NCBI RefSeq assembly: GCF_014905115.1
Contig: NZ_CP041235.1
Span: 1,860,001-1,924,000 of the forward strand
Reading direction: 5' to 3'
From: Sulfurimonas sediminis
GTDB lineage: Bacteria > Campylobacterota > Campylobacteria > Campylobacterales > Sulfurimonadaceae
Length of the DNA: 64,000 bases
A program made the translations under genes and the position numbers. Positions 1 to 7,161 of this stretch are shown here, piece after piece. Under the pieces are notes generated by a model that was given only the letters and a program-made list of their open reading frames with translations, did no database searches and was not told where the DNA came from. Every line of letters starts with the position of its first letter. Within the stretch, counting starts at the first letter, position 1.

Positions 1-400
1 GTAAAGCATTTGCAGTCAAACTGTTGATATCTATTCCTTTTAAAGAATCTGCAAGATAAGGTTTTAAAAAAAGCAGAAATTTCGGTGGATTGGTAATCAG
101 TCCGTTTATATAGAGTTCTATATTTTGCAAACTGCTCGGCTCCAAATTATTCAGCTTGATTGTGAGTGTTGCCAAAAAGTAACCAAGCGGTGCAAAAAAG
201 AGCATGGCAAGCAATAGACTTGATGCAAACGCCGCCAACAAACGAGAGGAAAACAACTCTTCAAAATAGTTATTGATCGTAGCCGTAGAAATTGCCAACA
301 AAGCGGCAATAGTCATCACCAGTAAAAAAGGTTCATACAGAAGATACATCCAGTACAGAGAAGTAGCAAACAAAACAGCTATAAAATATTGTGATTTCAT
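1..400 (-). CDS. AI-2E family transporter (PerM/YdiK-like permease), 3' part outside window
   Basis: Minus-strand reading frame open to the left edge; about 133 N-terminal residues are visible. It begins MKSQYFIAVLFATSLYWMYL and shows strongly hydrophobic segments at about residues 5-40 and 55-80, separated by NNYFEELFSSR, then a soluble stretch ending ...YLADSLKGIDINSL. This spacing is that of the AI-2E/PerM family of 7-8 TM inner-membrane permeases, whose substrates are mostly unknown. The ATG (398-400) directly follows the TAG stop of ruvB (401-403), so it is the last visible gene of a panB-ruvB-permease operon. The family call rests on the N-terminus only; no transported compound is claimed. 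Confidence 0.7.
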   Translation of the reverse strand, partial: MKSQYFIAVLFATSLYWMYLLYEPFLLVMTIAALLAISTATINNYFEELFSSRLLAAFASSLLLAMLFFAPLGYFLATLTIKLNNLEPSSLQNIELYINGLITNPPKFLLFLKPYLADSLKGIDINSLTANAL

Positions 401-1414
401 CTAAAAAAGTGTCCCGTCTTCATTCACACATGACATATTTAAAACATCATAGGTTGCCGGTGTTGCACGTCTGCCTTTGGCTGTTCGCTCCAAATAACCG
501 TTTGCAAGCAGATACGGTTCCAAAACATCTTCTACCGTTCCCTCATCTTCACTTAATGCTGCGGCTATAGTGCTCAGTCCCATTGCACGCCCTTTGGCAC
601 TTGCTAAAAGTGTCAGTAGACGCAGATCCATTTCATCAAAACCGTGTGAATTGATGCCCAGCTCATCCAATGCATACTGAGTACGCTGATGGTTTATATT
701 TTTTTCATCGGCTACCTCTGCAAAGTCTCTGACCCGACGCAACAGCCGCAAAGCGATACGGGGCGTTCCACGACTTCTTTTTGCAATCTCCAGAGCCGCT
801 TCATGGATGATTTGACATTCGAGCTTATTCGATGCCTGAACAATGATCTTTGCCAGTTCTTCCTGATTGTAAAAATTCATGCGAAAACTCATACCGAACC
901 TGTCCCTTAAAGGGTTTGAAAGCATTCCTGCCCGTGTTGTCGCCCCTATAAGGGTAAATCGCGGTAAATCAATCTTGACCGTCTGTGCCGCAGGACCACT
1001 GCCGATGATAATATCTATTCTGTAATCTTCCATAGAAGAGTATAAAATTTCTTCAACGGCAGGAGAGAGCCTGTGTATTTCATCGATAAAGAGAATGTCC
1101 CCCTCTTCCAGGTTTGTCAGGATTGCTGCCAAATCACCGCTTTTTTCTATCATCGGTGCGGCTGTTACTTTGATATTTGCATTCATTTCATTGGCGATAA
1201 TCAAGGCCAAAGTTGTTTTGCCAAGTCCTGGAGGTCCATAAAACAAGACATGATCAAGTGCTTCATCTCTTTTTTTTGAAGCTTCTATAAAAACGGCTAG
1301 ATTTTTTTTAATCTGTTCCTGCCCGATATATTCACTCCACGCATCCGGACGCAATGTAACTTCACTACTCTCTTCTTCAAGAGAAAAAGTTTCAATATCT
1401 ACCACTCTTTCCAT
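401..1414 (-). CDS. ruvB: Holliday junction branch migration DNA helicase RuvB
   Basis: 337 aa, normal RuvB length. RuvB is the hexameric AAA+ motor that, with RuvA and RuvC, moves and resolves Holliday junctions. Seen: Walker [10 protein letters not shown] at about residues 60-68, Walker [10 protein letters not shown] at about 108-116, sensor 1 and arginine-finger region around [18 protein letters not shown], and a C-terminal winged helix with [16 protein letters not shown]. The ATG overlaps the last base of the panB stop (TAATG arrangement), showing translational coupling, and the stop abuts the permease ATG. ruvA and ruvC are not in this window. Nothing odd in the protein. Confidence 0.97.
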   Translation of the reverse strand: MERVVDIETFSLEEESSEVTLRPDAWSEYIGQEQIKKNLAVFIEASKKRDEALDHVLFYGPPGLGKTTLALIIANEMNANIKVTAAPMIEKSGDLAAILTNLEEGDILFIDEIHRLSPAVEEILYSSMEDYRIDIIIGSGPAAQTVKIDLPRFTLIGATTRAGMLSNPLRDRFGMSFRMNFYNQEELAKIIVQASNKLECQIIHEAALEIAKRSRGTPRIALRLLRRVRDFAEVADEKNINHQRTQYALDELGINSHGFDEMDLRLLTLLASAKGRAMGLSTIAAALSEDEGTVEDVLEPYLLANGYLERTAKGRRATPATYDVLNMSCVNEDGTLF

Positions 1415-2205
1415 TAGTATATATGTTCCTCAGTTGGAAATTGACGATTCTGGACTTCATCTGCATACTCCTGCAAAGCTTTTTTAACAAGAGTAGCCCC
1501 GTCAAGATATTTTTTTACAAATTTTGGAGTAAACTCTTCAAAAAATCCCAACATATCAGAAAAGACCAAAACCTGTCCGTCTACTTCGGCACCTGCACCT
1601 ATTCCTATAACCGGAATCGTCACACTCTGTGCAACCTCTTTTGCGACCTCTGCTTTTGTTCCTTCTATCACCATACAAAAGGCACCCGCTTCTTCAACAG
1701 CCTTGGCATCTTTGAGGAGTTGTTCTCTCTCATCAGCAGTTTTTCCTTTGACTTTGTATCCGCCTTCACTTCTTACCGACTGTGGCAAAAGTCCGATATG
1801 TCCACATACTGCAATGCCGTTATCTGTCAAATGTTTTATAATTCCAGCTTTGTCTTTTCCTCCTTCTATCTTGACACAGTCAGCCGGTGTTTTTTGAAAA
1901 ACTTTTATAGCATTGCGTAAAGCATCTTCTTTGCATGTATAGGTTCCAAACGGCATGTCGCAAATGACAAAACTCTCCGGTGCCCCTTTACAGACGGCAT
2001 TTGTATGATAAATCATTTGTTCCAATGTGGCACTGATCGTATCGCTGCGGCCTGCAAAGCTCATATTTAAACTGTCTCCTACCAAAATCATATCGGCACT
2101 TGGTTCGAGCAGTTTTGCAAAGAGTGCGTCATAGGCCGTTATCATCACCAAAGGCTTTTCGCCCTTTCTTTTTTTTATAGCTGTTATAGTTAATTTTTTA
2201 CTCAT
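1414..2205 (-). CDS. panB: 3-methyl-2-oxobutanoate hydroxymethyltransferase PanB
   Basis: 263 aa, the usual PanB size. It transfers a hydroxymethyl group from methylene-THF to 2-oxoisovalerate, giving ketopantoate, the first step of pantothenate and CoA synthesis. Family signatures seen: [13 protein letters not shown] near the N-terminus, the metal-site segment [14 protein letters not shown], the catalytic region [12 protein letters not shown] and the C-terminal [21 protein letters not shown] take the ATG at 2205 (MSKKLTI, preceded by AAAGAG) rather than an in-frame ATG 42 bases upstream, because the extra 14 residues have no family match. First gene of the panB-ruvB-permease transcript; divergent from the Hpt gene. 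Confidence 0.95.
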   Translation of the reverse strand: MSKKLTITAIKKRKGEKPLVMITAYDALFAKLLEPSADMILVGDSLNMSFAGRSDTISATLEQMIYHTNAVCKGAPESFVICDMPFGTYTCKEDALRNAIKVFQKTPADCVKIEGGKDKAGIIKHLTDNGIAVCGHIGLLPQSVRSEGGYKVKGKTADEREQLLKDAKAVEEAGAFCMVIEGTKAEVAKEVAQSVTIPVIGIGAGAEVDGQVLVFSDMLGFFEEFTPKFVKKYLDGATLVKKALQEYADEVQNRQFPTEEHIY

Positions 2206-2254
2206 TTTAAAACTCTTTATTATATTATATAGATGTATTTTAGCCAAAAATTGC

Positions 2255-2260
2255 TATAAT
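2255..2260 (+). promoter_or_regulatory. Extended -10 promoter for the Hpt gene
   Basis: TGCTATAAT (TGN plus TATAAT at 2255-2260) lies 26 bases before the ATG at 2286, and AGGAGAA at about 2273 is the ribosome site. There is no good -35 hexamer, as is common for the vegetative sigma factor in Campylobacterota. The element would drive the Hpt gene and, by the 1-base gap, trpA. Confidence 0.6.
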
Positions 2261-2285
2261 CTGAACTATACAGGAGAATTATTTT

Positions 2286-2687
2286 ATGGGTATAAGAAGT
2301 GATTTAGAAGAAAACTTTGATTTTGAAATTATTGATGAGTTTTTAGATCACTACGCTATGATGGTTGAGAGCATGGAAGTGATGATTCTGGACCTTTCAA
2401 AACCCAATATGTACGAAAGAAGTGTCAATGAACTTTTTCGTGTATTTCATAATATAAAATCAGCAAGTGGTTATTTAAAAATCATACCGATGAATAAACT
2501 GGCCGCTTTTGTTGAAGATGAGCTTGAATCTCTGCGTCAAAAAAAACCGCCTGTCAGTGATGAAACAACAGACTGGCTGTTAAATATCAGTGACATGTTT
2601 GCTGTTTGGAATGACGACTTGAGACAGAATAACAAACTCAGTAAAATAAAATACTCCTTATTAAAAATCCCTGACTTGGAAAAATAA
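2286..2687 (+). CDS. Hpt (histidine phosphotransfer) domain protein
   Basis: 133 aa, alpha-helical. The segment VFHNIKSASGYLKI at about residues 55-68 is the Hpt signature, with the His that accepts a phosphoryl group in phosphorelays (H-x-x-K-S-x-S-G-x-L). No other domain is present, so it is a free-standing phosphotransfer protein or a degenerate structural relative; no kinase or response regulator lies nearby to name its partner. An acidic N-terminus (DLEENFDFEIIDEFLDHYA) precedes the domain. Its TAA is followed after one base by the TTG start of trpA, suggesting cotranscription for convenience rather than a functional link. Confidence 0.8.
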   Translation: MGIRSDLEENFDFEIIDEFLDHYAMMVESMEVMILDLSKPNMYERSVNELFRVFHNIKSASGYLKIIPMNKLAAFVEDELESLRQKKPPVSDETTDWLLNISDMFAVWNDDLRQNNKLSKIKYSLLKIPDLEK

Positions 2688-2688
2688 T

Positions 2689-3429
2689 TTGAAAAACTTA
2701 GTAGCATATATAACATCCGGATATCCGGAAAAATCTTTTACAGTTGACTTGAGTCTCTCCCTTGCACAAAGCGGTGTTGACACCTTGGAACTCGGCATTC
2801 CTTTCTCAGACCCTGTAGCCGATGGTCCTCTCATAGAAGAAGCAAACCACAAATCACTTGAGCTTGGATTTAAATTTAAGGATTTGCTTGAAATCTCCAA
2901 AGAGATTGCCCCTCAGGTAGATACACTCTGGATGGGTTATTTCAACAGTTTTTACCAACAGAACATGCAGCGTCTCATTCCTTTGGCAAAAGAACTTGGC
3001 ATAAACGGACTGATTATTCCGGATGTCCCCCATGAAGAGGCGTTAGCATACAAAGATTTATTTCAAAGCAACAATATTGCAAACATCTCTTTTGTTGCCC
3101 CTACAGACAGCGAAGAGAGAATACAGACTGTTGTCAGCGATGCACAAAAATTCATCTATATGGTTGCTTATACAGGAATAACAGGCTCAGGAAAAGCCGA
3201 AGATCTGCAGCCTTTTTTAAACTCTATCAAAAAATACACCAAAACACCCGTATATGTAGGTTTCGGTGTCAATGAAAAAACAGCAAAAGAAAAAGTGCAA
3301 GGTGCTGACGGGGTCATTGTCGGCAGTGCTTTTGTGAAAATTTTACTCAATAATGATATAAACTATACGCAAAAAATCACACAATGCAGTGAACTTGCAA
3401 AAGTAATTAAAGATAAAATCAACACTTAG
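2689..3429 (+). CDS. trpA: Tryptophan synthase alpha chain
   Basis: 246 aa. TrpA cleaves indole-3-glycerol phosphate to indole and glyceraldehyde 3-phosphate and channels indole to TrpB. The catalytic pair is seen as E34 and D45 in LELGIPFSDPVADGP (E49 and D60 in E. coli numbering). The protein lacks about 15 N-terminal residues compared with enteric TrpA, a short form I associate with Campylobacterota. The start is TTG, with GGA about 8 bases upstream; no ATG or GTG fits. It stands apart from other trp genes here. Its 3' end overlaps the convergent phytase-like gene by 4 bases. Confidence 0.93.
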   Translation: MKNLVAYITSGYPEKSFTVDLSLSLAQSGVDTLELGIPFSDPVADGPLIEEANHKSLELGFKFKDLLEISKEIAPQVDTLWMGYFNSFYQQNMQRLIPLAKELGINGLIIPDVPHEEALAYKDLFQSNNIANISFVAPTDSEERIQTVVSDAQKFIYMVAYTGITGSGKAEDLQPFLNSIKKYTKTPVYVGFGVNEKTAKEKVQGADGVIVGSAFVKILLNNDINYTQKITQCSELAKVIKDKINT

Positions 3430-4355
3430 GGCTTTTTAGAGGTGTCCTTTATTTCAAAAAGCACCAAAAGTGTTTTTTGCAGCATATTCTCATTGTCATC
3501 ACTGACCATCAGATATTTGTTTGCATACATATGTGTCAATCCCTCAAAGTTATCAAGTTTCCAACCGTTAGAGGAGTCAAGTTTGGCTAAAACTTCACTT
3601 TTACACACTCTGGACGCACTACATCTGTCTAAGTATACTTTCATCAAAGTACTCACCCGTCTGCGTGTAAAATAACTAAAATCACGCAGCAGTACCAAAA
3701 CAGTATTCTCTGAAAAAAACTCCAAACTTACTATACTGCCGTCAGCGCTGAATTTAAATATTTGATTTTTCGTATAAAGTGTATGATATTTTGCATTTTT
3801 CAGCGGCAGTTCCGGTGCTGTCACAACACCATACTTGTCGTTACATGTAACGGATTCAAGTCCTTTGTTTTTACTGGCATAATTGTCTTTATTTTGTAAA
3901 TCCTGATGTAATTTTACTTTTTTTATTTTAACGCCGTTTTTGCTATACAGACAAATTCGCTGTTTTCGCTCAAAGGAAATTAACAGATTATTCTTACAAA
4001 GTGTCAACCCTTCGGCATCTCTCTTTTTCTTTTTTAATTGCTTCCCTTTTTTGTTTTTTAAAAAATAAGCATCCAGATACTGCAAATCTGTAATCTTTCC
4101 ATCAGTAATATTGATCAAAAATTTATATAGATACCCCTGATCGCTCACAAAATATAAAAAGCCGTCTTCATAAACAAGATCTGAAATTTCATGAAAAGGA
4201 ATACCTTTTTTAGTCTCAAAATGTAAGATTTTTGCATCAAGTATTTTTATTTTTTGTTTCGTTACATGTAAAGTATTGTCTGGAGTAATTTTATATGCAG
4301 TGATTTGTGCATGAAGTTGTAAAAAAAACAATAAAACAAAGAAAAAGTATTTCAA
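3426..4355 (-). CDS. Exported phytase-like esterase domain protein
   Basis: 309 aa with a signal peptide (MKYFFFVLLFFLQLHAQ) and so probably periplasmic. The family marks of the phytase-like esterase beta-propeller domain (PF13449 type) are present in order: ISDLVYEDGFLYFVSDQG (about 58-75), RDAEGLTL (about 113-120), NKGLESVTCND (about 163-173), DNFEGLTHM and LMVSDDNEN near the C-terminus. Substrate unknown; members are mostly annotated by fold. The gene contains two copies of the TTACATGTAA palindrome (3841-3850 and 4262-4271). It is monocistronic and convergent with trpA. Confidence 0.75.
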   Translation of the reverse strand: MKYFFFVLLFFLQLHAQITAYKITPDNTLHVTKQKIKILDAKILHFETKKGIPFHEISDLVYEDGFLYFVSDQGYLYKFLINITDGKITDLQYLDAYFLKNKKGKQLKKKKRDAEGLTLCKNNLLISFERKQRICLYSKNGVKIKKVKLHQDLQNKDNYASKNKGLESVTCNDKYGVVTAPELPLKNAKYHTLYTKNQIFKFSADGSIVSLEFFSENTVLVLLRDFSYFTRRRVSTLMKVYLDRCSASRVCKSEVLAKLDSSNGWKLDNFEGLTHMYANKYLMVSDDNENMLQKTLLVLFEIKDTSKKP

Positions 4356-4372
4356 TAGTTTTGCCTTTTTTT

Positions 4373-4448
4373 TGGTCTCCCTACGAGGACTCGAACCTCG
4401 AGCTAGGCCTTAGGAGGGCCCTGCTTTATCCAGTTAAGCGATAAGGAG
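4373..4448 (-). tRNA. tRNA-Arg (anticodon CCU)
   Basis: 76-base cloverleaf on the minus strand: acceptor CTCCTTA pairs with TAGGGAG, discriminator A, encoded CCA (TGG on plus at 4373-4375), anticodon stem GGGCC/GGCCT around loop CTCCTAA, and T-arm GGTTCGAGTCC. Anticodon CCU reads AGG (Arg). It marks the left edge of the accessory stretch. Confidence 0.95.
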
Positions 4449-4506
4449 ACAAAACAATACTTGCCTGTGAAGTACAAAATCCTTTTCACAGACAATATTG
4501 TATATT

Positions 4507-5127
4507 TTAAAATGTATAACTGACACCGGCAAAAATATTATTTCCACGCGGACCATCTATCAAAGAACCTTCATACTCTCCTATAAGTGCCCAATGGGAT
4601 GAAAGACCATATTCCATTCCTGCAGCATAGGTAAATCCGTCATTGGTTCCGTTAATACCAAAATCACTGATTTTTTCTTTCTCAATTTCCCATCCTACTT
4701 TTCCAAAAAGAACAATTTCCTCGTTTACATGATATCCATAAAGTAAATCTAAACCATAGCTGTAATAATCAGCCCCTGCGCTTACATCAGCTTCACCGAC
4801 AACAGATTTTGTAACTGTAGTATGTGTATACGAAAAATCAAATTCCGTAGCAAAACCATAACCAAGTCTGTAGCCCAAGTCAATGCCAAATCCCTCTCCT
4901 CTGTCACCTTTTAATAGTGCTTCAGGCTCTGTACCTTTTGCTTCTTCCGTATAATTGTCACCCAGGCTTATAAGACCTTTTGTCACAATGTAAAGGTTAC
5001 CCTCTTCATGGTGTTTTGCTTCAATATGTGCACGTGAAGCATCCTCTTCATGAGTCCCTTCCGCAGCAAAGAGTGTTGTTGAAAGCAAAAGCATTCCACT
5101 CAGGCATAAAAAATTTTGTATTTTCAT
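4507..5127 (-). CDS. Outer-membrane beta-barrel protein (OmpA/porin-like small barrel)
   Basis: 206 aa. N-terminal signal peptide MKIQNFLCLSGMLLLSTTLFAAE, an acidic and His-rich linker (THEEDASRAHIEAKHHEEGN), then alternating amphipathic strands and the C-terminal phenylalanine GVSYTF typical of BAM-inserted barrels. Glycine-aromatic patterns (GIDLGYRLGYGFATEFDFSYTHT) match the outer membrane protein beta-barrel domain of about 8 strands. No function can be given. The short His-rich N-terminus could bind metal, which is speculation. It has its own SD (GGAGAA) and stands alone downstream of the integrase-like remnant, on the opposite strand. Confidence 0.65.
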   Translation of the reverse strand: MKIQNFLCLSGMLLLSTTLFAAEGTHEEDASRAHIEAKHHEEGNLYIVTKGLISLGDNYTEEAKGTEPEALLKGDRGEGFGIDLGYRLGYGFATEFDFSYTHTTVTKSVVGEADVSAGADYYSYGLDLLYGYHVNEEIVLFGKVGWEIEKEKISDFGINGTNDGFTYAAGMEYGLSSHWALIGEYEGSLIDGPRGNNIFAGVSYTF

Positions 5128-5207
5128 TGTTTCTCCTTAAAATAATAACGTATTGTAATCTTTTTTTATAGAAAGAAAGCTTACTGTTTACTATAATAAG
5201 GAAAAAA

Positions 5208-5345
5208 ATGGCAGTTGATAGAAAACAATTTATAAAAAAAATAGAACCTGGCTTAAAAGCGAACACTGATTATAATAAATTTTATTTAAACTTCAAACTA
5301 ACAGTTAATTATTATTATTTAACTGTTAATCATAAGCAGGCATAG
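5208..5345 (+). pseudogene. Short ORF resembling the N-terminus of a tyrosine integrase (remnant)
   Basis: 45 codons from ATG (after AAGGAAAAAA) to TAG. The translation starts MAVDRKQFIKKIEPGLKANT and goes on DYNKFYLNFKL, which resembles the start of the arm-binding region of phage-type integrases, but then degenerates and stops. The last third overlaps a palindrome (TAACAGTTAA at 5299-5308 and TTAACTGTTA at 5319-5328). My reading is a truncated integrase fragment left by an island next to tRNA-Arg; it could also be a chance small ORF. Confidence 0.3.
5299..5328. repeat. AT-rich inverted repeat (10-bp arms)
   Basis: TAACAGTTAA and TTAACTGTTA are perfect inverted arms separated by 10 A/T bases. 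It lies at the broken end of the integrase-like fragment. It may be a deletion scar or the end of a lost element; there is no U-run on either side, so it is not a convincing terminator. Confidence 0.5.
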
Positions 5346-5427
5346 AGAAACTTTTTTGAAGAAACAGTAAATTATGTCATAAAATTGAGAGTAAATTTCA
5401 CTACTCCTCAACATAGGGAATGTTAGG

Positions 5428-5823
5428 CTACACTACCTCTTTAGCCGCAACAGCAAATGCACTAAAGTCATCAATATACTCTAAAAATGAATATAACTGT
5501 TCAATATCGATACGGACATATTCATGAATCAACATATTTCTAAGCCCTATTGCACCTATAAGAGATTTAGAGAGTGAATTGGAAATATACTCAAATTTTT
5601 CTAGCTTCTCGATACATTCAACATAACTTTTAGAACTACCAAGATTATATTTTGCGGCAATATGACACGAAATATCTATAACTATCTGAATTGATTCAAA
5701 AATACCATAGCGAAGTGCCCATTCATCAAACTTATTTCGTCTTACATCATCAAGCGAAATTTTGTTTTGAAGTTCTTTTAGTGTAGAAATATTCTCTTCT
5801 AATTGCACTAATCTCTCAAGCAT
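5428..5823 (-). CDS. hepT: HepT-type HEPN RNase toxin (copy 1)
   Basis: 131 aa, all-helical HEPN/DUF86 protein. The RNase motif R-x4-H-x-Y is intact in GLRNMLIHEYVRID near residue 98. In the characterised MntA/HepT systems HepT cleaves RNA and is silenced when MntA AMPylates the Tyr of this motif. I choose the ATG at 5821-5823 (MLERLVQLEENI) because AAGGAG sits 6 bases before it; an ATG 24 bases upstream has no ribosome site. The gene overlaps the mntA stop by 8 bases, so the two are translationally coupled. A paralogous pair lies at 46420-47218. Confidence 0.85.
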   Translation of the reverse strand: MLERLVQLEENISTLKELQNKISLDDVRRNKFDEWALRYGIFESIQIVIDISCHIAAKYNLGSSKSYVECIEKLEKFEYISNSLSKSLIGAIGLRNMLIHEYVRIDIEQLYSFLEYIDDFSAFAVAAKEVV

Positions 5824-6232
5824 AATTTCTCCTTGCGAAATTTCCATTTTCTATACGATTTTTTAAACCTTTGAGATTTGTTTCAATGAGCTCTTTATGA
5901 TCCAGGTAAGAGAGTTGTGCTTTTGTTTTAAAGTCAATATAACTCGTCTCATCTTGAAGTGTAATGAGTTGATGATTTTCTAAAATTGAAAAAACAAAAT
6001 TTGGATCTTTTTTCTCAAGATCTCTTAAAAGAGAGATGTCCACTCTTTTATTTAATTTATTCTCTAACATGGCACTAATATAGCCTAAATCTTTTAATGA
6101 TATGGTATCTTTTGTAAAAATTCCAATATCTATATCACTCATCTCATGCATAGTTTGTGTAACAGCGGATCCAAATAGCAGCACAAAATCAAAATTGTAC
6201 TTTTTAAAAAAAGTTTGCAGTACGTTTATCAT
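5816..6232 (-). CDS. mntA: MntA-type nucleotidyltransferase antitoxin (copy 1)
   Basis: 138 aa minimal nucleotidyltransferase. Catalytic motif G-S-x10-D-x-D is complete in LLFGSAVTQTMHEMSDIDIG; a second acidic residue lies in KRVDISLL. By family knowledge it transfers AMP from ATP to HepT and so acts as antitoxin. The better start is the ATG at 6230-6232 (MINVLQTFF): an extended -10 (TGTTATAAT, 6239-6244 on minus) is so close that transcription would begin at or next to this A, giving a leaderless mRNA. A further ATG at 6253 would lie upstream of that start point. Confidence 0.85.
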   Translation of the reverse strand: MINVLQTFFKKYNFDFVLLFGSAVTQTMHEMSDIDIGIFTKDTISLKDLGYISAMLENKLNKRVDISLLRDLEKKDPNFVFSILENHQLITLQDETSYIDFKTKAQLSYLDHKELIETNLKGLKNRIENGNFARRNYA

Positions 6233-6238
6233 TTGCTT

Positions 6239-6244
6239 ATTATA
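6239..6244 (-). promoter_or_regulatory. Extended -10 of mntA-hepT copy 1, predicting a leaderless transcript
   Basis: On the minus strand TGTTATAAT ends 7 bases before the A of the mntA ATG at 6232, the normal distance from -10 to the transcription start. The same words TTTTGTTATAAT precede the second mntA copy at 46378-46383, but there 36 bases before the ATG and with a ribosome site. The leaderless reading is inference. Confidence 0.5.
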
Positions 6245-6301
6245 ACAAAACATTACTATTCTTAACTTATCTTCAGCTCAAATTTTATTGTTTGATAGAA
6301 T

Positions 6302-6679
6302 TCAGAACAACCACCCAATCTTCTCATCAAGATATTTACGCAGACCTTCAAACATATCAAGTGTTGCGATTGATAGTGTTACAACTATGACGGTAGCTAA
6401 AAAAAGCAGTTGAGCATATTGATGAAAATAGATACCAAACCCTATTATGTGAAGTATCATTATTATAAGAGAGACCATTGTTGTACTATCCGCATATTTT
6501 GAATACTCTTCAAATTTACCACTCTGCATAACAATCTTCACAAATCCATATGCCAATATAGCCATTATTACAATATCTCCAAAAAACATAAATCCAGTAA
6601 TGGAGTAATCTGCTGGGAGTAGCCCCATATGGTGTAACCACTCATTGAGATCAAAGAGCATCTTATCAAATCCTACCAT
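6302..6679 (-). CDS. Small integral membrane protein of unknown function
   Basis: 125 aa from the ATG at 6677-6679, which has AGGAG 7 bases upstream; a longer frame starting at 6730 has no such site. Hydrophobic segments at about residues 28-48 (FFGDIVIMAILAYGFVKIV), 65-85 (MVSLIIMILHIIGFGIYF) and 88-108 (LLFLATVIVVTLSIATL) indicate three TM helices, with a C-terminal amphipathic tail (EGLRKYLDEKIGWLF). I do not recognise the family. It lies downstream of a decayed ORF and upstream of the toxin-antitoxin pair on the same strand. Confidence 0.6.
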   Translation of the reverse strand: MVGFDKMLFDLNEWLHHMGLLPADYSITGFMFFGDIVIMAILAYGFVKIVMQSGKFEEYSKYADSTTMVSLIIMILHIIGFGIYFHQYAQLLFLATVIVVTLSIATLDMFEGLRKYLDEKIGWLF

Positions 6680-6983
6680 ACCTCTTCTCCTTTTGTTTGA
6701 CACTTGCAGTACAATCCGCTGAAAGGTCACATCTGTTTCCGTTGTAATAAATAATATCTCTTAATCGTCTCTCTTTTTTGTTTCTGTTCTTTGAGATTTT
6801 AAAAATTAAAGTTAAAGTCGCTAGCATAAGATTTTTTTCTTCAGCATGTCTTATAAAAAGTTGTTTTAAATATTTATTTTGTGTTTTTAGTGGCTGTTGA
6901 TCAGTTTTACTTAAGTATTTCCCAAAGTATGTCCCATTAAATTCTTAAATGATTTTAAATTTTCTTTTGAAACACGACTATTA
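6666..6983 (-). pseudogene. Decayed minus-strand ORF cut off at the poly-G/IS junction
   Basis: Two overlapping frames together read like one protein: one gives SKENLKSFKNLMGHTLGNT then stop; the other continues TYFGKYLSKTDQQPLKTQ and then NKYLKQLFIRHAEEKNLML, running open to a TGA at 6666-6668. A single missing base around the ATGGGACATAC would join them. No start codon or RBS is present, and upstream is the poly-C (minus) tract next to the IS. I cannot name the parent family. It is either a pseudogene fragment or AT-rich sequence that is open by chance. Confidence 0.3.
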
Positions 6984-6992
6984 GGGGGGGGG
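6983..6992. repeat. Left copy of target-site duplication (A + 9 G)
   Basis: AGGGGGGGGG directly precedes the left inverted repeat of the IS4-family element. The right flank has A followed by 8 G (8580-8588). The one-base difference is what slippage in a homopolymer would give after a 9-10 bp duplication. Confidence 0.75.
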
Positions 6993-7131
6993 TCAACGCC
7001 ATTAAGTTAAGCAATGAGAAGAACTAAAAAATAGCTTGAAGTTTTAAAAAAAACTATAAAAAACATTTTGTAAAATCTTTACAAACCACTTAATATAGGG
7101 ATTTCAAAGCTATCTGAAAGTGTTATTTGAG

Positions 7132-7137
7132 TATAAT
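7132..7137 (+). promoter_or_regulatory. -10 element of the IS4-family transposase
   Basis: TATAAT in TTTGAGTATAATATAT, 25 bases before the ATG at 7162, inside the element. AAGGG at 7151-7155 serves as ribosome site. No clear -35. Confidence 0.45.
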
Positions 7138-7161
7138 ATATTTATATATTAAGGGTTGGTT

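Noticed and set aside
2661-2900. Antisense open frames opposite trpA, lon, recG and other genes
   Set aside because: They are shadows of conserved coding genes, with no ribosome sites or sensible protein features.
3841-4271. TTACATGTAA as a regulator's operator for individual genes
   Set aside because: The copies lie deep inside coding sequences and in functionally unrelated genes, far from promoters, so ordinary operator function does not fit.
6984-6992. Poly-G tract as a phase-variation switch
   Set aside because: No open frame runs through either G-run; one side is a tRNA 3' flank and the other a decayed ORF, and the runs are explained as an IS target duplication.
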